Source: an uncultured Planctomycetaceae bacterium
GTDB taxonomy: Bacteria > Planctomycetota > Planctomycetia > Planctomycetales > Planctomycetaceae
Assembly: GCA_937919915.1 (NCBI GenBank)
Contig: CALFOL010000305.1
Coordinates: 1-37,247 of the forward strand
Direction: 5' to 3'
DNA: 37,247 nt
The notes beneath the pieces are model-generated. The model made no database searches. It was not told the origin of the DNA and was given only the letters and a program-made list of their open reading frames with translations. Shown here in pieces: positions 30,817-37,247 of the stretch. The position numbers were made by a program, and so were the translations under genes. Numbering within the stretch: position 1 is the stretch's first letter; each line of letters begins with the position of its first letter.

Positions 30817-31971
30817 ATGTCCAAACGCGTCGTCCTTGCCATGAGCGGCGGTGTTGACAGTTCGGCGGCTGCCGTACTGCTGCATCGGCAGGGGTACGAA
30901 GTCATCGGCCTGTTCATGCGTTCCGGCGAAACAGAAAAGCAGGCCTGCGCCGTTTCCCCGGGCGGGCTGCTGCCTGTGCTGGACACGCCGGCTCACAAAC
31001 AGGGCTGCTGCAGCGCCGAAGACGCCGCGGACGCTCGACGAGTGGCCGACCAACTGGGCATTCCCTTCCATTCGCTCAACTTTTCCGATTCGTTCAAGCG
31101 AATCAAAGACTACTTCGCCGACGAATATCTGGCAGGGCGAACTCCCAACCCGTGTGTACAGTGCAACAACTGGCTGAAGTTCGGCAAGCTGTGGACGTTC
31201 GCTCAACAGGTCGGAGCCGACCACATCGCCACCGGCCACTACGCGCGCATCATCAAAGACGAAACCACGGGCGAATATTCGCTTCACTGTGGCAGCGATC
31301 CCAACAAGGATCAGTCGTACGTGCTGTTCGGCATCGAACGCGATTTGCTGAGCCGTATCCTGCTGCCAGTCGGCGGTTATCAAAAGCCCGACATTCGCAA
31401 GTTCGCAGAAGAGGCGGGTCTGAAGGTCGCTCAGAAAAAGGACAGCTACGAAATCTGTTTCGTCCCTGGTGACGACTACGCCGGTTTTCTGAAAAACTAT
31501 CGTGGAGTCGAGGGCACAGAAGGTGACTTCGTCGACACGAAGGGCAACGTTCTCGGCCAGCACGCCGGCTTTGAAAAATTCACGGTCGGTCAGCGCAAGG
31601 GCCTCGGCATTGCGTTCGGCGAACCTCGCTTCGTGATCCGCATCAACCCGGAAACGCGTCAGGTCGTGCTCGGCCAGCGCGAAGATCTCGCGGCCAATCG
31701 CGTTCACATCAATGGCTTAAACTGGCTGACGGATGCTCCAACGAATTCGTTCGAATGCAGCGTCAAAGTGCGCTACCAGCAGGCATCAAGAGCCTGCAGC
31801 GTCGAATTCACCAGCGAAGACACCGCCGTGATCACGCCGCATGAACCAATCATCGGGGTCGCGCCCGGCCAGGCTGCGGTGTTCTACGACGGCGATAAGG
31901 TGCTGGGTGGAGGCTGGATTCAGTCGTCAGCGAACGTTGGTGCAGGGATAGCAGAGGTGGAATTGAGTTAG
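30817..31971 (+). CDS. mnmA: tRNA-specific 2-thiouridylase MnmA
   Basis: This 384-residue cytoplasmic enzyme forms 2-thiouridine at the wobble base U34 of Lys, Glu and Gln tRNAs, using ATP and sulfur relay. The PP-loop SGGVDSS is at 10–16. TPNPCVQCN contains catalytic Cys113, and YEICFVPGDDY holds the second catalytic Cys214. ATGHYARI and DQSYVLFG are family landmarks, and a C-terminal beta-barrel is present. An insertion after FMRSGE (about residues 45–70, rich in Pro, Gly and Cys, ending GCCSAEDAADAR) is longer than in E. coli. ATG 30817 starts the conserved SKRVVLAMSGG. The frame is open 15 codons further upstream, but that part is not conserved. Confidence 0.95.
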   Translation: MSKRVVLAMSGGVDSSAAAVLLHRQGYEVIGLFMRSGETEKQACAVSPGGLLPVLDTPAHKQGCCSAEDAADARRVADQLGIPFHSLNFSDSFKRIKDYFADEYLAGRTPNPCVQCNNWLKFGKLWTFAQQVGADHIATGHYARIIKDETTGEYSLHCGSDPNKDQSYVLFGIERDLLSRILLPVGGYQKPDIRKFAEEAGLKVAQKKDSYEICFVPGDDYAGFLKNYRGVEGTEGDFVDTKGNVLGQHAGFEKFTVGQRKGLGIAFGEPRFVIRINPETRQVVLGQREDLAANRVHINGLNWLTDAPTNSFECSVKVRYQQASRACSVEFTSEDTAVITPHEPIIGVAPGQAAVFYDGDKVLGGGWIQSSANVGAGIAEVELS

Positions 31972-32042
31972 AGTGAAGACTTGATGCCACGGAAGGTTCA
32001 GAGTGCCGTCAGCAGTAAGCACTGGCAGACAATGTGACCGAG

Positions 32043-35000
32043 TCATGCCGACTCACCGACTGGCAGTTCCACTGATCGGTCCGAAAACACAGTCGTCACG
32101 TAATACAGCGTCGGAGCCAGCACCAGCACGATGGCTGTTGCCAGCATGAGGCCGAAAGCAAGGCTGGTGGCCATGGGGATCAGGACGAGTGCCTGGCGGT
32201 TGGTTTCCATCAGGATCGGCAGCATGCCGCCGATGGTTGTGATCGACGTTAACACGACCGGGCGGAAGCGGCGTTCGCCGGCTTCGAGGATGGCATCTTT
32301 GAGCGGCAGGCCGCTGCGGTAGCGGCTGTTGATGAAGTCGATGAGTACGATCGAATCGTTCACGACGACTCCGGACAGTGCCACAAGGCCGTAGATGCTG
32401 AACAGCGTGAACGGCAGGCCCTGGATGATGTGGCCGCCGATGGCTCCGACCGCGCCGAAGGGGATGATGGCCAGAATCAACAGCGGCTGCACGTACGATT
32501 TGAATTCGATCGTCAGCAGCAGAAACATGGCTCCGATAACTGCGATGAAGCCGTAATACATGCTGTTCATCGATTCGTTCGTCTGTTCCTGCTGACCTTC
32601 CCACAGCACTCGCAGACGTGGATATTCCTGCTGTATTTCCGTCATGAAGTTCGCTTTGAAATCGCTGGTGATTTCAAACGCATTGCCCACGTCTTCGTCG
32701 ACATCGGTGCTGATCGTGATTGATCGCATCTGGTCGAGGCGATTGATCGTCGAAAAGCTGCGGCCCAGATCCACCTGAGCCAGCTCGGTCAGCGGACGTT
32801 CGGCACCGTCGTCGCCACGGACTCGCAGTTCGTCGAAGCTGGCGAAGGACGTGCGTTCTTCCCTGGGATAGCGGACTCGCAATTCCACTTCATGCCGACC
32901 GCGCTGCAGTCGCATGACTTCTTCGCCGTAATAGGACGCTCGGACCGTGCTGGACAATTCAGCCAGGGAAATGCCCATCGTGCGAGCTTCGTCTTTGATC
33001 TTTAGTCGGTATTCCCACTTGCCCGGTCGCCCGCCCGCCGAGATGTCGAACACGCCGGGATATTGTTCCAAACGAGCCACACATTTGTTGATGGCTTCTT
33101 CCAGTTGATCCGTATCTTCGTTGCGAGCGAGCAGAGAGAATTCAATTGGCGCCGCCGCGATGCTGCGCGGGCCGGCGCCGAACGACAGATAGTCGACGCC
33201 TTCGAATCGGCCCGCTTCTTTTCGCCAGCGCGCCACGATTTCCTGGCTGGTGATGCGGCGATCTCCCGTGTCGATCAGGCTGACCGTCATACTGCCGACA
33301 TGACTTCCCGACGACACAGCACCATATGTGCTGGCGCCGTAGCCGACGGCTCGGTGAGTGTGTGTGGCGATGCCCTTGGGATTATCGGTCAGCTTTTCGT
33401 CGATGCACTGCTGATTGAGTCGGTTGAAGGCGTCTTCCAGTTGTTTGGTGGCCGCATCCGTGACGGATTCCGGCGTGCCATCGGGAAAGGCCATCACGAC
33501 CGTGCAAAATGTGGAATCCAGTCGCGGCAGAATGATGTACGGCACGATGCCCGACCGGACGACTCCCACGGTCACGATCAACAGTGACGCGGCGATGCTG
33601 AGCACCATCACCGGGTACTTCAGCGACCATTTCAACAGCGGCATGTAGAACGTGCGTTGCACCCAGTCGAGAGCTCCACAGCACGCGCGATTGGCGATTC
33701 CCAGCAACCACGACAGCGGCTTCAGCGGGTTCAACAGCCACGCGAGCGACGACGTAAAGAAGGATTTGTCGTGAGCCAGGTGTGATGGCAGAATCGTCAG
33801 AGCTTCCGCCAGCGAGAACATCAAAATGGCGATCACCGCCATTGGCAACACGGTTGTGAAACGTGCCAGTGTTCCTGTCATGAACAGCATGGGCAGAAAC
33901 GCGATCATCGTCGTCAGCACGGACGTGACGACGGACGGCATCACTTCCACAGTGCCATCAATCGCAGCCTGCATGGTCGTCTTGCCCATCTTGCGATGCA
34001 CGTACACGTTTTCGCCGATCACGATAGCGTCGTCGACAACAATACCCAGCGTCATCAGGAAGGCGAACATTGATACCATGTTCAGCGTTTGGCCGGTGTA
34101 CAGCATCACAAAACACGCGCCGCCGATGGAAATCGGAATCCCGAGCGCCACCCACATCGCCAGCCGCAGTTCCAGAAACAGAGCCAGCATCAGGAACACC
34201 AGAATCAGTCCCTGCCAGCCATTTTTGGAAAGCAGGGCCAGCCGAGCTTCCACATCGTCCGTGCGGTCGCGGAAGAAGATCAGTTCGTAGCCGTCCGGCA
34301 TTTCACGGTTGCGAACATATTCGTAGACGTCTTTCTGGACCGCCAGAATGTCTTCCGTCTGAGTGGTACTCACATCGATCGGCAGACCCGGTCGACCGTT
34401 GATGCGACTGATGGCGGAATCGTCGGTGAAGGCATCGTGAATTGTTGCGAGGTCGGCCACGGTCAGCACGACTCCGTTCGGTTGAGTCAGCAGCGGCACA
34501 TGAGCGATCTCTTCCCCCAGGTTCTGCCGATTACTGCCGCGCAGCAGGATTTCCTGGCTTTCCGTTTTCAGCGTGCCGCTGGGGATTTCGACGTTTTCAC
34601 GGCGAACAATGTCGGCCACCTGCTGCAGCGTGAGGTTGTGTTGTCGCAGCGTGTGTTCTGAGATTTCAATGTCGATTTGATAGCGTGGGACACCGAGTAC
34701 TTCCGCCTGCGAAATAGAATCCAGCAGCAGCAGTTCGTCGCGCACAGTTTCCGCGACATCTCGCAACGCAAGGCGTCCGTCTATCGTTTCATCATCCGGC
34801 CCGAGGACACCCACGTTGAGCGCTGTTGTGCGTGGCTCGCGGCGGCGGATTTGCGGTTCTTCGGCCAACGCCGGCAGACTGGGAATCTGGTCGACTCGCG
34901 AACGAATTTCGCCAAGGATCATCTGTACGTCGGCTTCGGAAACGGCAGCCTGTAGTTCCAGCGTGACCAGGCCGTTGCCTTCGCGAGCACGTGATGTGAT

Positions 35001-35240
35001 GCGGCGAACACCTTCGACAGAACGCACGGCTTCTTCGATGCGCTGGCAGATGCCTTCTTCGACTTCTTCCGGGCTGGCACCGCGATATTCGACTTCGACT
35101 TCAATTTCATCGAGAGCCGTGTAGGGAAAGAACTCACGGCGCAGCTGCGTGAGACTCCACGCTCCGAGGGCCAGAATCGCCAGCATACAAATGTTCATCG
35201 CGGGCGAATTGTTCACGCACCATTTGACTATCCCCTTCAT
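32043..35240 (-). CDS. RND efflux transporter permease subunit (AcrB/HAE1-like)
   Basis: This 1065-residue inner-membrane proton-driven exporter has twelve predicted transmembrane segments and two large periplasmic loops. The N-terminus (KGIVKWCVNNSPAMNICML) forms TM1, followed by the porter domain phrase RREFFPYTALDEIEVEVEY. Proton-relay aspartates D403 and D404 occur in GIVVDDAIV of TM4. The second half has GVVVNDSIVLIDFIN. The frame is open to 35477, but the extra 79 residues derive from repeats and the end of the upstream adaptor gene, so ATG 35240 is the start. It overlaps the adaptor's TGA (ATGA), so the two are translationally coupled. No outer-membrane TolC-type gene is in the window. 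Substrate specificity cannot be told. Confidence 0.94.
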   Translation of the reverse strand: MKGIVKWCVNNSPAMNICMLAILALGAWSLTQLRREFFPYTALDEIEVEVEYRGASPEEVEEGICQRIEEAVRSVEGVRRITSRAREGNGLVTLELQAAVSEADVQMILGEIRSRVDQIPSLPALAEEPQIRRREPRTTALNVGVLGPDDETIDGRLALRDVAETVRDELLLLDSISQAEVLGVPRYQIDIEISEHTLRQHNLTLQQVADIVRRENVEIPSGTLKTESQEILLRGSNRQNLGEEIAHVPLLTQPNGVVLTVADLATIHDAFTDDSAISRINGRPGLPIDVSTTQTEDILAVQKDVYEYVRNREMPDGYELIFFRDRTDDVEARLALLSKNGWQGLILVFLMLALFLELRLAMWVALGIPISIGGACFVMLYTGQTLNMVSMFAFLMTLGIVVDDAIVIGENVYVHRKMGKTTMQAAIDGTVEVMPSVVTSVLTTMIAFLPMLFMTGTLARFTTVLPMAVIAILMFSLAEALTILPSHLAHDKSFFTSSLAWLLNPLKPLSWLLGIANRACCGALDWVQRTFYMPLLKWSLKYPVMVLSIAASLLIVTVGVVRSGIVPYIILPRLDSTFCTVVMAFPDGTPESVTDAATKQLEDAFNRLNQQCIDEKLTDNPKGIATHTHRAVGYGASTYGAVSSGSHVGSMTVSLIDTGDRRITSQEIVARWRKEAGRFEGVDYLSFGAGPRSIAAAPIEFSLLARNEDTDQLEEAINKCVARLEQYPGVFDISAGGRPGKWEYRLKIKDEARTMGISLAELSSTVRASYYGEEVMRLQRGRHEVELRVRYPREERTSFASFDELRVRGDDGAERPLTELAQVDLGRSFSTINRLDQMRSITISTDVDEDVGNAFEITSDFKANFMTEIQQEYPRLRVLWEGQQEQTNESMNSMYYGFIAVIGAMFLLLTIEFKSYVQPLLILAIIPFGAVGAIGGHIIQGLPFTLFSIYGLVALSGVVVNDSIVLIDFINSRYRSGLPLKDAILEAGERRFRPVVLTSITTIGGMLPILMETNRQALVLIPMATSLAFGLMLATAIVLVLAPTLYYVTTVFSDRSVELPVGESA

Positions 35241-36892
35241 GCGAGGACTCTCGATGGTCGTCTTTCGCTCCGCGAAAGAACGATACGGCACGCTCTTTCG
35301 CGGAGCGAAAGGCGACCAACTGCAGTAAGTAGGCCGGACCAAGGCCGCCGTATGTGCCGGAACAGCACAAACCAGGTCTTCGCGAATCGAGACTCTGTCA
35401 CGGAGAGTTGTTCTCCGCCGACGTTCGCCGTTCCGGCATTCGCCCTGGTTTGCTCGGTCCGGCCTACGACTCCCCATTGCGTACCAACGGTCGCGTTCTT
35501 GTCCGTGGCTGAATTCGATAATTGTTTCTTCGCTCCCGGCTTCTTCTTTTTCTCCGCCCCCTTCAGCATCACCGGGATCCCTTCCCGCGCATTCGGCACG
35601 GGTGACACGATCACCTTATCGTCCGCCGACAAGCCGCCACGGCTGCGATCAATCAGCGCCTTGCCATTCTGTGTGCACACAATTTGAATTTGTGCCATGT
35701 GTAACTTGCCGTCACGCATCAGCCACAGTCGTTTCCCCGGACGCACGGCCGTTTCATCGACAGACAGCATCGGCGTTGGTGCCGCCGCCTGGAGTTCGAC
35801 GGATACGAACATCCCACGCACCAGTGCCAGCGGTCGCGAGTTGTCACCGGACGGAATGACGTCCGACTGACGCGGCGCATCAACGACAATGCGGCAGGGC
35901 AGCGTGCGAGTTTTCTCATCCAGCCCGAGTCCATCCTGTCGGTCAAGCACGCCCTGCCAGGTGAATGTTCGTCCGCCGCGTTCGTAACGGATCGTGGCTT
36001 CCAGCGGCGGCAAGGCGTAGGCGGATTCTGAGGTTTCGGTCTGATCGTCGCCAAGCTGTTGAGACAGCACGATGTCGGCGTCCTGGTTTCGCAGGCTGCA
36101 TAACACTTCGACGGCCGACGTGTCTTCGATGACGGCCAGCGCCGTTCCCGCGCTGACAACACTGTCCGCTTCGGCCGACACAGCAATGACGACTCCGGCA
36201 AACGGCGCTTTGATGTCCGTTCGTTCCAGATCGAGTTCCGCCTGTTTCAGTTGCAGCTTGTTCAGTTCCGACGTTTGTTTCAACGTTACCAGTTGGGCCA
36301 CTGTGTTCCGCGCCGTGTTTTCGAGGTCGGTCAGCTTTTCTCGGCTTTCCAGTTCCCCACGTTTGACGCGGTCGAGATCTGCTTCTGTGCCGGCTTTGGT
36401 GGCCAGCAGCCGCTGTATCCGAGCCACCTCGCGCTGTTCGAGTTCGACGGTTTCGTTTGCAAGCTGTACCAATCGTTCGGTGTTGGACAGTTCGACTTCC
36501 AGTGCCTTCACCATCGCCGCGGATTGTTTGATTTGTTGCTGCAGTTGTTCGATCGTAATTTCGAAATCGCGTCGATCGATTTTGAACAGCGTATCGCCGG
36601 CGTCAACATAGCGGCCTTCCTGCAGTCCGTCCGCTTTGAATACGATTCTTCCGGAAACCTGAGATGCAATCTGCAGTTCTCGAAACGGCACCGCGACGCC
36701 AGTGGCCTTGATGCTGATACCTCCCGTGTGTTCGACGGGTTGCACAACGGACACTATGGTCGCTTTGCTGGAAGGCGGTTTCGGCGGTTTCCTTGGTGGT
36801 TGCTTACCGAGCAAAAGGAAGGTGTAAACGGAACCTCCGAGGAGCAACGCAGGCAACAGAAAGTTCAACAGGATCGAGGTGAACCGTTTCAT
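35237..36892 (-). CDS. RND efflux periplasmic adaptor (membrane fusion protein) with repeat-encoded C-terminal tail
   Basis: This is a 551-residue protein. An N-terminal membrane anchor (residues 7–27) is followed by a proline-rich linker, then a lipoyl/barrel half (VPFRELQIASQVSGRI; GDTLFKIDRRDF). A long alpha-helical hairpin covers about residues 110–230, followed by DIKAPFAGVVIAVSAEADSVV (barrel second half), beta-barrel and membrane-proximal domains, ending near residue 455 with Lys-rich KKKKPGAKK. Adaptors normally stop near here. The remaining tail (about 476–546) is encoded by two palindromic elements that stay open in this frame and carry it to a stop overlapping the pump gene's ATG. 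The tail is Arg/Ala/Val-rich and has no recognisable domain. The adaptor bridges the pump to an outer-membrane channel not present here. Confidence 0.9.
   Translation of the reverse strand: MKRFTSILLNFLLPALLLGGSVYTFLLLGKQPPRKPPKPPSSKATIVSVVQPVEHTGGISIKATGVAVPFRELQIASQVSGRIVFKADGLQEGRYVDAGDTLFKIDRRDFEITIEQLQQQIKQSAAMVKALEVELSNTERLVQLANETVELEQREVARIQRLLATKAGTEADLDRVKRGELESREKLTDLENTARNTVAQLVTLKQTSELNKLQLKQAELDLERTDIKAPFAGVVIAVSAEADSVVSAGTALAVIEDTSAVEVLCSLRNQDADIVLSQQLGDDQTETSESAYALPPLEATIRYERGGRTFTWQGVLDRQDGLGLDEKTRTLPCRIVVDAPRQSDVIPSGDNSRPLALVRGMFVSVELQAAAPTPMLSVDETAVRPGKRLWLMRDGKLHMAQIQIVCTQNGKALIDRSRGGLSADDKVIVSPVPNAREGIPVMLKGAEKKKKPGAKKQLSNSATDKNATVGTQWGVVGRTEQTRANAGTANVGGEQLSVTESRFAKTWFVLFRHIRRPWSGLLTAVGRLSLRERACRIVLSRSERRPSRVLA
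35256..35317. repeat. REP-like palindrome within adaptor coding sequence
   Basis: The 24-bp arms (outer GGTCG/CGACC, inner CTTTCGCTCCGCGAAAGA) are inverted with one mismatch and a 14-nt loop. Each arm is itself a hairpin (CTTTCGC-TCC-GCGAAAG). It is read in frame as adaptor residues about 526–546. Confidence 0.88.
35329..35467. repeat. 139-bp MITE-like element inside the adaptor gene
   Basis: It is bounded by perfect 12-bp inverted repeats GTAGGCCGGACC (35329–35340) and GGTCCGGCCTAC (35456–35467). Blocks GCCGGAAC and CAAACCAGG occur near both ends in inverted but permuted order. It contains no stop in the adaptor frame and encodes residues about 476–522. No transposase gene is present. Confidence 0.78.
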
Positions 36893-37247
36893 CGGTGGCT
36901 TCGGCAGGAATGAGCAAGGCAGGCGGGCAAATCATCTGCAGAAACCAAGCCCGTGTCACGCGAGAAAGCCGACTTCGCGGGGCAATCGCTGGCGAAGGTG
37001 GGATTCTATCGTTTGGCGGGTCGTTATGCTGGCAGCGATGGGCGCGGGTCTCCTGACGTCTCCTGACCCCGCCCTGTCTTTAACCGAAGGTCTCCACTTG
37101 CATGGCAGCATTTCTCTGGCCTGCTCGTGCGCGCGGGAGAGACCTTCGGTCAATCATGTGCGCGGTCGGGAGACCCGCACGCAGCGCGGACTTACAACCG
37201 CGGCTCACCTGTTACTCGGGAATCGCGAAGCTAAGGCTTTGGGACAG
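36893..37247. other. 355-bp gene-free right edge
   Basis: I find no gene. The region lies upstream of the adaptor start and should contain the efflux operon promoter, but no clear consensus is visible. Its right half is a nested palindrome (37042–37180). Confidence 0.6.
37042..37180. repeat. nested inverted-repeat element
   Basis: Outer arms GCGCGGGTCTCCTGAC (37042–37057) and GTCGGGAGACCCGCAC (37165–37180) pair with two mismatches. Inner arms ACCGAAGGTCTC (37083–37094) and GAGACCTTCGGT (37139–37150) pair perfectly. At 139 bp it has the same length as the element at 35329–35467 but a different sequence. Confidence 0.8.

Noticed and set aside
30793-31707. 304-codon minus-strand open frame opposite mnmA
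   Set aside because: The mnmA motifs on the plus strand are complete; the opposite product has no family features.
35241-35477. 79-residue N-terminal extension of the RND pump
   Set aside because: It is antisense-free but frame-shifted reading of the adaptor's tail and repeats; the conserved pump N-terminus and ATGA junction place the start at 35240.

Overview
The window looks like chromosome from a member of the Planctomycetota, probably class Planctomycetia. The left third carries two tandem sets of the planctomycete cytochrome/DUF1549/DUF1553 proteins with DUF1501 partners. A Pirellula/Verrucomicrobia-type dehydrogenase–HEAT–cytochrome protein lies near 23–26 kb. Uma2-family nucleases occur twice, coding is moderately GC-rich, and many intergenic gaps hold palindromic repeats. 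I cannot name the genus. I see no rRNA, tRNA or CRISPR array.

Layout. (1) 1–10.9 kb, minus strand: a partial secreted alpha/beta hydrolase at the edge; upstream of it, in transcription order, cytochrome/DUF1549/DUF1553 A1, DUF1501 B1, cytochrome/DUF1549/DUF1553 A2, a heme-motif squalene-cyclase-repeat protein, and DUF1501 B2. Two junctions overlap by 4 bp. All carry export signals, so this is probably an extracytoplasmic redox and polymer-processing module of unknown substrate. (2) 11.2–13.1 kb: a molybdopterin oxidoreductase, ending stop-to-stop against an Uma2 copy that has lost its expected ATG. (3) 14.1–17.4 kb: a SWIM–SNF2 helicase. (4) 17.7–22.4 kb: a GntR/YtrA-type regulator, ABC ATPase and a very large permease, with a good promoter and a candidate operator. 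(5) 22.5–23.0 kb: a second, intact Uma2 gene. (6) 23.2–28.7 kb, plus strand: the dehydrogenase–cytochrome protein, an SDR resembling L-fucose dehydrogenase, and an RlmI-type rRNA methyltransferase. (7) 28.7–30.5 kb, minus strand: a ferritin-like di-iron protein, a PDZ lipoprotein and uracil-DNA glycosylase. (8) 30.8–32.0 kb: MnmA. (9) 32.0–36.9 kb, minus strand: an RND efflux adaptor and pump, followed by 355 bp without a gene.

The most unusual signal is the repeat content. At least five kinds of short palindromic element occur, several in two or more copies. At two ATGA-coupled gene junctions (6.2 kb and 35.3 kb) such elements lie inside open reading frames. They encode a 24-residue stretch ahead of a signal peptide in one protein and most of a roughly 75-residue C-terminal tail in another. 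This resembles the in-frame palindromic elements known from Rickettsia. The other leads are the two cytochrome paralogues with different carbohydrate-binding-like inserts at the same site, the cyclase-repeat protein with a CxxCH motif, the 12-TM permease with a large soluble tail, and the ATG-to-ACG change in the first Uma2 copy. Gene starts were moved downstream of the longest ORF where a signal peptide, conserved N-terminus, paralogue or ribosome binding site supported it.
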